A program made the translations under genes and the position numbers. Shown in pieces: positions 18,177-28,594 of a stretch of 64,000 nt of DNA (within the stretch, counting starts at the first letter, position 1; each line of letters begins with the position of its first letter). Source of the stretch: Sanderia malayensis (taxonomy: Eukaryota > Cnidaria > Scyphozoa > Semaeostomeae > Pelagiidae); the NCBI GenBank assembly GCA_013076295.1, contig RQOL01000729.1, positions 2,170,001-2,234,000 of the forward strand, given 5' to 3'. Below the pieces are notes generated by a model. The model made no database searches. It had not been told where the DNA came from and worked only from the letters and a program-made list of their open reading frames with translations.

Positions 18177-18600
18177 TAATTTAATATTACTTTCTTCACT
18201 TTCTGGATAATACAGTGAAATAAAAGCCATCTGTCGCGAGTCACCTCAAGGTTCCTTTGATTTTCAAGTCCTTGCAGTCTTATTAATGGATCACCAGATC
18301 CATCAGTGGTTATTAAGCATCCATTTCTCTCCAATGATTTCTTTAAAAGAGGCAGAAGAAACATTGAAAATTGAATTTAGTAACATTAGGCATTCAAATG
18401 AACCCATTTCTTGGCACTCTTTAAGTGCAGCAGGCATGATTTTGGTAGTGCTTTTATTGACAAAGGAAATATTAATGACAAAGCAAAGCAAATATTTATA
18501 CTTGTTTTATGGAAAACATCTACTTTTCTGAGGATGGGAGTCAGTTGTTCATGCATCAGTTTCAAGTGCCCTTGCAATAAGAACCACACCCTGAAAATAT
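18177..18600 (-). pseudogene. Coding-like fragment of unknown family
   Basis: On the minus strand two stretches look coding: about 18510-18600 (HLKLMHEQLTPILRKVDVFH) and about 18180-18325 (SLERNGCLITTDGSGDPLIR, then LENQRNLEVTRDRWLLFH). Between them is an AT-rich, intron-like segment ending in a possible acceptor (tcttttaaag). Residue composition is protein-like rather than random. I cannot assign it to a family. Further left (about 17680-17900) the minus strand has short acidic coding-like pieces broken by stops, so this may be a decayed gene or transposon ORF. Confidence 0.3.
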
Positions 18601-20661
18601 CATAAGTACCACATTTATAAGAACCTAGTGAGTCTGTTTTTTAGAAAAGTAGGTTCTTGTTTACGGGGTTTTACTGTATTGACTGAGACCACGCCATGCA
18701 CAAATTTGGGCTTTTTCTTGTGTAAATGGACGAATTGAAATTTTACTGTTTCTTAATTATCTTGAGTCTAGTACGTATCTTAAAGTTAAGTTTCTTAAGT
18801 TTTTGGCCATTCTAATTCCAGTTTCTTAAAAACCAGTTTCTTTAAAAAATATATAATATGCCAACTGAGAAATATTACAAGGAACTTGCACTGTATAAAT
18901 TAAAAAGACCTTTTTGTTAAGACAGTTGCTGAGGCTACACACAAGAAAAATAAAAGATTAATTTGTGTTAAATTATTGGTCAATCAATTGAATAACTATG
19001 TTAGCATAATAACACAACTTTGGATGTGAGGGTGAAAACTTTGTGTCTTCATTCTAGGTCTGTCCTTGTGAAAAGAATAGCTTTCAAGTGGTCAAGTGGA
19101 GTGAATGTAATGAATATGGCAAGCAGAAATTATGTTCACATTGAACAAGAAGCTATGAAATATGGGAACTTTTGATAAATCAAGAAAAAGTCATGGGAGA
19201 CCATATTATGATGGTGTTCACTTGTGAATCTTGAGATGAAGAGAAAGACAGGAATGCTCATATTGTGTTTGTCTAATGATTAATGGCACAGGTGAGTTTA
19301 CATTTTATCATAATAACAAACCATATTATTTAAATATGTCCCACTGTATCTGTATATTGTAATTTCTTGAATTTGCACCCCTAAAAGAGCCCTCTGAGTA
19401 AGCCTCCATTTTAGAACTAACAATTGTTAACAAGCTTCATTAAGTAAGCTTCCACTGTCACATGTCAATATTTGCCATTAAATCTCGGACAGATAGCATG
19501 TGCTTGATTAACAACAAATTAAATATTCAAAGTGTAATCTTGTGAAACTGCAATAATCCCTGTTGAAATCACATGAAGGTAAAGAAGAGAATTAATTTTT
19601 TCCTGATTAAATATAGGGCAAGCTGCATGATCTCTGACCATGACAACTAAAACAATTTTAAAAAATTAGTTATATGCATCAGTATATATATGTATATAGG
19701 ATGTTCCAGAAAAATTCCATAATCCTCTTGAATAATTCCAATCCAAAAGAATCAAAATGTAAATAAGTCTCCAGGGGTCTAATCCAAGGATTTTTTTTAT
19801 ATCCAAGTATATCTTTGCATAATATTTGGCTATATTTCTCTTCATATCTTTGATAACTCTTCATTAAATTCATGTATATGATTTTTATGCAGCTATATCT
19901 CTGTGAGATACTTTACTACTTCTCTCTAGCAAGTACCCAGCTTGCTTCTAACAGTGGGTGTAATAAACCTTGTTTATTTTCCAGATTTGTCAATGCGGAT
20001 TGTGGGGTAAAAGAAGACTGATGAATTTTAGAATAATGCAGAAGAGAAAAAGCATTTTTGCGAAGTTATATCAGAGACTGAAGATGGATGAACCTTGATC
20101 AATTTGGAAGAAAGTGAAAGCAAAAGATTGATAAGAATTAATTTATTTTCATTGTATATTAGCTTACCACATTGCTTCAACTAGATGCCATTTCACAGTT
20201 TTCCTGTTAATGCCATTCTCTCATTTGCAAGGAAATGGCCAGAAGCATTATTCAAAACCCTGACATCTTTCCACCTTGGATTATAGTTATTTCCTGGTAC
20301 AATTGCTAATTTGATTCATTTTTATGGTCTGATTGTGTTAGTTTTTTCCACATTGAGATAGAACTTGGTGCCTGTTATGGATCTCTCCCTGGTATTCTCG
20401 TGAATTCTGTTGAAAGTGAAGGCATCTTTTTTAAGCAATATGGTTTAATACTATTAAAGCTCCACAGGGAGGGGGATTAATTGGTCATTGCAGAGCAATT
20501 AGAATGCAGATTTACTTTTGTTTTGTCAAAATTGTATCAGAGAACATCTAGCAAGATTGAATAATTTGATGTTTGTCAGAAGAAATAATGTAAGAAGGAA
20601 AGATTGAAGATTAGATGAACAACAACATACCTTAAGCTTAGATCATACTATTAAATGGGTA

Positions 20662-20929
20662 CCGTAAATCCTCGAATAAGCCCCCACCTTCGAATAAGCC
20701 CTCCCCCCGAATAAGCCCCCATCCTGATAATCATTTGCAAGGATGTTGAGCCCAAGTTTCCAGACATTGAATTTGTTTAGTGAATGTATTGCAAATAACA
20801 GCAAGTTTAAACCAATAACTTCATTGATTGGCTGCATCGTATAGCTTTTATTTTGCTTAATATTGAACAATCACCCACCTACAGCTTCGTTTTTGCAAAT
20901 AAGAGTAAGGCTTATTCAAGGATTTACGG
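20662..20929. mobile_element. CCGTAAATCCTCGAATAAG-end element, short copy
   Basis: Same ends as the copy at 9344, with TA flanks (20660-20661, 20930-20931). The interior differs from the first copy but shares a 'cctgataatcattt' segment with the partial copy at 38828, so two subfamilies are present. Confidence 0.8.
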
Positions 20930-21274
20930 TATTGTAATTATCTCTGCAATGGGCAATTTTGAAACTGTCTTATCGATAGAAAAGCATTCCCTGTCCTTTT
21001 CAATGTTTTGGTTTGCAAGGAGTTTTACTCCAGATAAAATTCAAGAAAAAATTAAAATTACAATGCATTTTGATTGAAATATGCAATAGAACATTTTAAC
21101 ACACTGTACATGTGAAAATGCGAGTGACATACAATTACTACCATAAAATATTACCTTTTATTTCCCAGCTGATTAAAAGACAGTTTCAACCCTTAAGGAT
21201 AACTGGGGTATTTTCTTACACTATGTTGCATTGTATTAATATTTATTTTATTTATTGTAGCGTTGCAGATGTAA

Positions 21275-23581
21275 ACAAAGAGTCCTCATCTGATCCGCCA
21301 TTGCCAAGGCTCAAGTCCCACAGTGTACATCTGGATTGTTCTGCTGTGTATCTCTGTAACTGTGGTATTCCTGCATCTCTGGCTCATCCTGTTAGCTCTT
21401 TATTGGGTTCTGATCTCCATTTGATGGTGAGGAAATGTTTCCATCTATTATTATTTCTCAATCACAATGTGTTTGCCTATCAATTACAAGATTATCCAAG
21501 TTTCAAAAATTCCTGAGGCCTGCTCCACTGTTTGGGTTGTCCCTGTGTTCAACCTAACATCTTTGTGAATAGAGCTCTAGGAGGAAGGAATTGTGACTTG
21601 TTAGCATCCAAAACTAGGAGATGTATTAAGCATTGTACGCATCATCGTAGTTGAAGCCTGGGTCGCTGAACCTGATATCGGGCAGTTTAGACCTCATTTA
21701 TGCGAGAGAATGGACCTGAACCCTAACCCTGGGTACCAAATTAGGTTGTAATTCACCAATTTAAATGAATTTCTGTGTGGATAAGTCAGCTTTTTTATTT
21801 TAGTGTCAATAGAATTTTGGCTGTTAGTTATTGTCATTTGATAGTCAACATAGTGATGTTTTGTAGATTTAAGGTAAATTAAGAGAAATAGGGGCAATTT
21901 CTCTTCTTTTATCTTATAACTTTCTGTTGTGCAGTCTTTTTGTACAGAATAGGTTCTTTATTTTACATGCAGTATAGTTAGTACATCATCATCAGTTTAG
22001 ACTCATACTTTAGATGTTAAGGCTTGTTCCTATGAAGTTTTGATTAGATGTAGATTTGTTTTGGGATGTTAACTTATTGTTTTAGTGACATTTTGAATTA
22101 TTTCAGTGGCTTAGAAGATTAGTTATAGACTTGGTGTGGGATGTTAACTTTTTGTTTTGGTGACTTTGTTAATTATTCCAGTGGCTTAGAGAAGTTATAA
22201 GCTTAGTGTGGGAAGTCGCCTTTTTGTCTTGCTTGCTCATGTAAAGTTTTGTGTTGTCTCGGTGGCTTAGAAGATTAGTTATATGCTTGGTGTGGGGTGT
22301 TACCTAGTTGCTGTAGACTATAAGCTTGTCCCTGTCAAGTTTTGATTTGTTTCAGTTATATTTGTTATAGTTTAGTTATGTTAGTTCAATGTCTTAGAAG
22401 GGTACTTATGAGCTTAGTGTGGGAAGTTAACTTGTTGTCTTCTACTATAAGAGTTGAAGCTTGTCCTTGTCAAGTATTGATTTGTTTCAGTTTCATTAGT
22501 TATAGTTTAGTTATGTTTGTTCAGTGGCTTAAAACGGTACTTATATGCTTAGTGTGGGAAGTTAACTTGTCATCTTTGTCTATAAGAGTTGTAGCTTGTT
22601 CCTGTCAAGTTTTTAATTGTTTTAGTAGCTTAGAAGAGTACTAATAAACCTAGTGCGGGGTGTTAACTTGTTGTCTTTGACTACAAGAGTTCTAGCTTCC
22701 TCATGTAAAGTTTCATGCAAAGGTTTGAATTGTTTCAGTGGCTTAGCTAGCCTTGGTGTAGGATATTAACTTTTTGCCTCAGGCGTAAGTTTATTTGCAG
22801 TTTGTCCCTGCAAACTCTTAACACAGTTCAGTGTTTTTGAGAATTTGTTGCAAAATCAGTATAACACTTTAGTTTGTTGCCTTGGTGCTTTTGTTTGTTT
22901 GATGTTGCTTTAGTGGTTTTCTTTATATATCATGTTTTATTTAGCGAGTCATAGCTTTTATTTGTAGATAGTGTTATTTTTGTTAGCATATATCTACACA
23001 GAAATTCATTTCCTGTGAATTATTTCAATTTCCCAATACTATTGGGATAAGGGGGCAAAATGTAGTTGTACGTGCTCTTGCATTGTGTTGTTCGACTGTC
23101 GTCTGATCAGGTAATGATGATACGGCCTGGGGGGTGCAGTAAATGCAATGGTGCTATGGCCTACGGGGGGCAGTGCTTAATGCTCTCAAAGTTAATTGCC
23201 TCAAATCTACACTTTTGGCTTGAGAACTGTAATGGTTTTCCTAAAATTGAGGCCTAGGGACATTTTTTATGCACTGACCGGTCCATTTTTGACCCCCGAA
23301 AGCTCTATCTCACACTGTTGCCCATTGTTTGATATATACTTTATTTCGGTGTCATGAACTTGGATATGAATTGTGACTATAGCTGACACATTGTGACTGA
23401 GTTATAATTTAGATGTAACAATTCCTCACCAAATGAAATGGGGATCAGAACCTAGTAAAGGGCTGACATGATTGGCTGGGGTATCAGGAACCACAGTTGC
23501 CGGGATGCATAACAGGATAATCCAGTGGCAACTGTGGACCTTGCCTTGGAAGGCGGATCAGATGGGGACTCTTTATTTTTT
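21275..23581. repeat. Widely spaced inverted repeats enclosing a tandem array
   Basis: About 160 bp at 21275-21434 ('agagtcctcatctgatccgcc' onward) recurs inverted at 23421-23581, at roughly 70 percent identity by eye. Between them lies a degenerate tandem array and nothing else recognisable. It may be one large non-autonomous element whose true ends are further out, or two opposed copies of one repeat. Confidence 0.55.
22030..22790. repeat. Degenerate tandem array, unit about 110-130 bp
   Basis: Successive units contain 'cagtggcttagaag', 'cttagtgtgggaagttaac', 'ttgttgtctt', 'taagagtt(g)aagcttgtc' and 'gtcaagttttgattgtttc' in constant order. I count about six to seven diverged copies. No coding potential is supported. 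Confidence 0.75.
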
Positions 23582-23990
23582 ATTATATTACTCCCTCCCA
23601 CCTTTTGAAAATTAGAGCGTCCGGGACAGTGATGCAGCTGTGGAGGACATAGTGCCCCCACAGCTATTAGCCACAACAGCTGTGGCCACCCTCCCCCCAT
23701 TTCAACCCACCCCAACTACCCCACCCATTGTCCCAACTAGCCTAATTATATTGCAACATTACATAATTACTTATCTCTAGTTATTATCCTAACAATAGAA
23801 GAAGTTCCCTAAAATATCCTACTCACTTAAATTACTTTTTATGACCTTATGCTAGCCTATTCCTACAATCCCCAAAGAAAAACACATCCTGAGTTTAATT
23901 CATAAAAAAACATTTACAATATGCATAACAAAGCTATATATATTATTATATGATAGTTTTGGTAGTTAATGATGCATTGATCTTTGTCTT

Positions 23991-24360
23991 TTATTGGAAA
24001 TCTCCTATGATGCAACTCTTGGCTTGAAGTCTTTGCACTGCAAAAGAAGATACAATATGATAACAAAAATTTATATGTATTTAAAATACAAATTATTAGA
24101 AAGTTAATAAGAAATAAGAAGTAATTTCTAATATACTATGTTTATGAGGAAGAAATGTAAGCTAAAAAAATAAAAGTGATCATACCTTGAAGACAATTTG
24201 AAAACCTTTTTTGCTTTCCTTTCTGATTTCTCAATATGAAAAGTTGAAACAATGTTGTACCCAAGTAACATAACACCAAACAGGCAAATACCACAATACT
24301 ATATTCATTTCCAAGGGTTGAGCTTGTTACCTCAAAATAAGTAAAAATATTGATGGGCAT
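23991..24360 (-). CDS. Candidate two-exon small single-pass membrane protein
   Basis: Exon 1 (24186-24360) starts with an ATG immediately preceded by an in-frame TAA and ends in a donor (gtatgatc). Exon 2 (23991-24037) follows an acceptor (ttttgcag); the joined frame is 73 residues. One hydrophobic helix, YSIVVFACLVLCYLGTTLFQ, is followed by a basic cytosolic-type segment (RNQKGKQKRF). I do not recognise the family. It begins 142 bp downstream of the LRPAP1 stop on the same strand, so it could be a small gene, an alternative 3' exon pair, or chance. Confidence 0.33.
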
Positions 24361-24501
24361 TTACAAGTTTCAGAAAAGCATATAAGTTACTCAATGTGTA
24401 AATAAACTAATTAATGGAAACAGCAATTCAAAATGCATACATAAATACTGAGTAAAAACTCCTTACCGCTCTCTAAAGTTATAAAATTGCTATCTAAATC
24501 T

Positions 24502-25940
24502 TCAAAGTTCTTCTTTATCACGAATTCGATCCATCATTGTAGCATGGTACTTCTTCACCTGCAAAAAATAGTCAATACACACAGGTTATGTTATAAATAG
24601 TACATTTTGATTCTGTAGTCAGATTCAAATATGAAAAATAACTAACCAATCTTGCATGTTCTTGGACTTTGTTTGAAACTTCCTCCTGCTTTTCCACATC
24701 CACCAAATTACCTTCATTAACATCTTTGGACATCTTTGAATGTTTTTCCTTCCAATAGTTATGTTTATCAATGCGAATTTGAAAATGTTTCAGCTCTTCC
24801 TGACAATCAAAAACAAGTTACTACAAATCTGCTCTCACATCAAATTTCCCTGTGGCCATTCAAGGGAATTCTCCCAATTGAGAGCTCACAAAAATGAATT
24901 TAAAAAAATTTTTGCATATTAACCTTGATAGATTCAAGTTCTTTCTTGTTGAATCCAGATTTCTGAGCTTGTTGCCACAATTCATCAACTCTTTTATCTG
25001 TGAAAGTGTTGGTTACTTCTGCTGATCTTTCTTTGACCTAAAACAATTAGCAAAATTTATTGATTGACTAGGTACATGGTGAATCAAGAAGGTAGCCAGC
25101 AAAGTAGTTAATAAACCTATCAATTCTGATGAGAGAAAGATGATGTAAAAGAAATACACCAAATAGATCTTGTTACTTTTTTGTCAAGGTCAAGATATGC
25201 TGCATTGATATGATGATGTTTGAGCTTCAGTTCTTTCCTGAGATTCTTAAGCTCCTTTTCTGGTAACTTGTCAAGACTTTGTATGTCATTTTCAGATATA
25301 GCGTCATGTTCAATGATCTTACTGGCCAGTTCTCTGTATTCTTCAAGCTTTTTCTCGTGGTGCTTAAACTCCTGTTCAAGATCATCCAGCTCTTCATCCT
25401 TGAAATTTCCTTCAAACAGAAGAAAACTCAAAGTTAAAAATTAATAATCCAAACATTAAATTTCACAGCAGCTATTCATAAGCTTTTACAATGAAAAATT
25501 ATCTCAGTTTATTCATAAATAAACTTCTTACCACTGAATAATGCTGTTTGCCATAGCTTTTCAACTTTGTCTGAAAACTTCACCTTTATTTCATTCCGGT
25601 ATTCATCATTGGCATTGGCAAAATCCGTTGGTAGGCCATATCTTTTCAAGATATCAAGGTACATGGTCTTGATGCTTGTAGCCAGTTCTTCGTCTCCCCC
25701 TTTCGGTTCCTGGTGTTTGAGTTTCATGGAAAGCTTATCAAGCTTGGCAAGTTCTCGATGAAGATCGTTCAATTTAGGGCTGTCCGCCAAATTCTTCTTC
25801 GCTCTGTCCCACAAAATGTTATACTTATTCATTCGAAAAGGGGATTCAAGGTTTTTGATAGAGTATTTCGAACAATGATAAAAGCAGAGAGTTGCCAATA
25901 AAAGCAGAAATGCGAACGTGTTTGAAGCGTCCATTTTCAT
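24502..25940 (-). CDS. LRPAP1: LDL receptor-related protein-associated protein (RAP), 5 exons
   Basis: RAP is an ER/Golgi chaperone that blocks premature ligand binding by LRP-family receptors. Exons: 25532-25940, 25177-25409, 24924-25037, 24647-24799, 24502-24558; GT-AG junctions and phases agree, giving 321 residues against 357 in human. A hydrophobic stretch at residues about 9-23 (FAFLLLLATLCFYHC) is a signal peptide. Domain 1 begins with FRMNKYNILWDRAKKNL. Domain 2 contains VEKLWQTALFSGNFKDEELD, spanning the first splice junction. Domain 3 contains RVDELWQQAQKSGF and EELKHFQIRIDKHNYW. The protein ends in KEEL, an ER-retrieval tetrapeptide like the HNEL of vertebrate RAP. Two in-frame Met codons lie six bases apart (25940 and 25934); either could be the start. 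A decayed hAT element lies upstream, beginning 272 bp from the start codon. Confidence 0.95.
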
Positions 25941-26408
25941 TGAAACTTTCAGCGTGGTATTGAGCAGGCCAGGCCGTGTGGGTTGATGTTGATGTACAAA
26001 ACGAGCTCACTTTAGAATTCAAATAACCTGTACAGAAAACAAGCATAGAGGAAGCATCTTCTTACAATTATAGCAACACTCGATAAAAGCACAATAAAAT
26101 ATACCAAATTTATCTATCAAACCCAAAAGCCATGATATAATATTACCACAGAAAGTCCACAAACCTTGTGTTCGCCATGCTTCTTCCACTCCTCTTCCTC
26201 TCCTGATCACGTCAGGGTTGCCAGATGAAAATTTGGGCCCAGTCCCAATTTTAGAACCGAACAATCCCAAATCAATCCCAGATTATTCTCGACCGTCTCC
26301 GCCGCAGAGACACAGTTTCTGATTGTTTATTGCTCCTCCGCAGCTGCTTTCTTAGCAGAGATGCGAAAAAAGTAAGCAGAATAACAAAACCAACATAATA
26401 TATATCAT

Positions 26409-26812
26409 CCATACTTTCCAACCTGGAGAGAAGATAAAGCGGGAAAAATTAGAGCTGGGCGTCTGGGGGCGCTCCGAGCCCCCCAGCGTTGACAATTCTA
26501 ATAGTTTTGACAATTAAAAGAATTTGTTACGAAGAGCATTGAGTAATAAAATTCCAAAGTTTGGCGCCTGGCTTTATCCGATGTCGTAGTCGTAACTACT
26601 CTAATGTTTTGATTTAAATCACATACAATCGTTTTGTCCGTTATGAAAAGGTTGCACTGTTGACAGTGATCTTGATTCTTCTTTATTTTATACCAGTTTT
26701 TATTTTTATTATAAGTTTTTTTCAAAAGTCGGGAGGATTTTTTAATTGTCGGGAGGTCGGGACCTTTGAAATCGGGAGTCTCCTGGTCATATCGGGAGGG
26801 TTGGAACAAATG
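26409..26812. repeat. Possible second inverted-repeat element inside the hAT copy
   Basis: The left segment 'atcatccatactttccaacc' resembles the inverted right segment 'atgatacatttgttccaacc', both followed by CTCC/GGAG-rich boxes. The match is imperfect and no duplication was found; this may be an older insertion. Confidence 0.35.
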
Positions 26813-26882
26813 TATCATCAAAAGTCGTATAAAGATTTATCATCAACCCTCTTATAGTAAAAAAAATTATCATAGTATATAA

Positions 26883-27150
26883 TTAGTTCAAGGAGTTCAA
26901 TGCTGAAATGTCATATTCACGATCATCATTTTCTTCCTGGGAATACAGTGTAACAGAATTAAATTGATGAAGCATTTTGCTGGTAGCTACGAATTCTTTG
27001 CAGCATTTTTCATCCAATAACAAAGAGGTTCTTACTCGTAGTATTGCATCCAACATTTTTAAACTCAACCTATTGCGTTGCTTGGTTTTGATGCATGCAA
27101 CATGAGAAAATATTCTCTCACTGCATTGCTTACAGGGGTTGAAATCAAAG
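26883..27150 (-). pseudogene. hAT transposase C-terminal (dimerisation) remnant, frameshifted
   Basis: One minus-strand frame reads TPVSNAV; after a shift of one base the next reads SERIFSHVACIKTKQRNRLS and then LKMLDAILRVRTSL, up to a stop at 26883. The order P-x-S-N-A...E-R-x-F-S...K-T-K-Q-R-N-R-L is the usual C-terminal block of hAT transposases. The catalytic core is missing. Confidence 0.8.
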
Positions 27151-27429
27151 GCATATCAACAACGCACCTAAAATTACGAATCAGGAAATCTCAGTGGAAT
27201 GGAAATTTCCTGTCACGATTTCACATCCACAGGCAATCACAATTCGATTTACTTTCTCCTTAAAAAATCGTTTTCTTTTTTTTCCTGGTAATTTTGTAAA
27301 CAATCCCAATTTAATCCCAGAATCTGCCTCTAATCCCAGACAAAATTTTCAATCCCACAGGCCTTCACACAATCCCAATTTTGTGAAATTTGGGATTGAA
27401 AAATCCCAAATGGCAACCCTGGATCACGT

Positions 27430-28594
27430 GTGTGACCGCTCGCATCGCAAAGCGCACACACACGTGATCAGAATAATCAAGACGAGATTCTTGACACCAG
27501 AACGAGTCACACTTTGAAAATATCCCCCAAAGCATCCAACCATTCAGTTTTCATAGAAATCCTCTCAATTATCACCACAATTTGATACAAAATATGTATT
27601 CTATGCTCTTATATACATTGAAAGTAAACTCTATATTCTCTGTGAGGTTTTATTTTCTGAAAATTGTCAATTTTGGGAATCAACCTAAATTTCTACAGCT
27701 GAAACGGATTCCGTCGTCTTCAGTAATTCGTTATGAGAGCCACCACACCAACTATACAAGCATGACATTATCTAAACCTATAATTCAATTATTTTGGCTT
27801 GCTCAGTTACACCTTAGCTATGAGCTTCATGGCCAAGGTAATTTTATAATGCTTTTTCCATTACTACTTAGGCCATCACATCTGGAGAGAGAAAAGTCAT
27901 TGCATGCCAGGACTTACTCTTTCTTTCATTTCCGTTATTCTTCACCTTTCAATATATCTTTCATCTCGAAATTCAGCTTTACCTTCATTCCCATTTCATC
28001 GTGCATTCAGCCGTCTGTTAATTCATTCCTTCTTTTCCATCTTCATAAAATTCATTAAAATGTATATGAATTTATTATGAACAATCGATCTTCCTCTTTC
28101 TAAAATCAAACAAAAATAATCAATTAATTAGACAATCATTTAATTAGACAAGGCATGATTATTACATTATGGAATCTTCGATACAGATGAAGATACAGTA
28201 CTGATGAAGATGTGATATCAAAACGTTTACTGAAAATATATACAATCTGTTTTTGTATTATAATGGGATCTAGATATAATAAAACCCTTATTTAACGAAT
28301 CTAGACATCTGGACTGGACCTTAGATATACTTCATTTCATGGCACAATTTACCGTTTCTATAACGCAAAACAATAAAATATTCTGGCTATTGTAGCTAAA
28401 TAAGAGTGTAGCAAAATGTTTTCATCGACAAAGATAGTACTCTATACAATGGGAGACAGAGAAATCTAATGATCGCAATAGTGTGATGCTCTAAGAAACA
28501 GCTAATGTCGTTTTCTCTGTGCTGTGTGCTAGCCCTATCCTCATAAATATGCGAAATATAAGTATCCCTTGGAGGTTTGTAATATCGCATTCCA
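27430..28594. other. Interval between the hAT element and the MON1 3' end
   Basis: AT-rich. A 158-codon plus-strand open frame (27582-28058) has biased F/S/H/I composition and no homology I recognise. The true MON1 last exon could lie here. Confidence 0.5.

Larger units (their letters stand above)
15213..20661. other. Non-coding or decayed interval
   Basis: Holds one hexamer microsatellite, the unassigned coding-like pieces at 17680-18600, and AT-rich sequence. No intact gene is recognised. Confidence 0.6.
26213..27421 (-). mobile_element. Decayed hAT transposon with perfect 8-bp target duplication
   Basis: The ends are CAGGGTTGCCA and TGGCAACCCTG, inverted copies of each other, each followed inward by repeats of the 'aatcccaa(a/t)tt' type. 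Both sides are flanked by gatcacgt (26205-26212 and 27422-27429), a perfect 8-bp duplication as hAT elements make. At 1,209 bp it is too short to be autonomous. A hAT transposase C-terminal remnant lies inside on the minus strand. It sits between MON1 and LRPAP1. Confidence 0.92.

Noticed and set aside
21715..21735. Telomere-like 'ccctaaccct'
   Set aside because: Less than two units, no array. Not evidence of an interstitial telomere.
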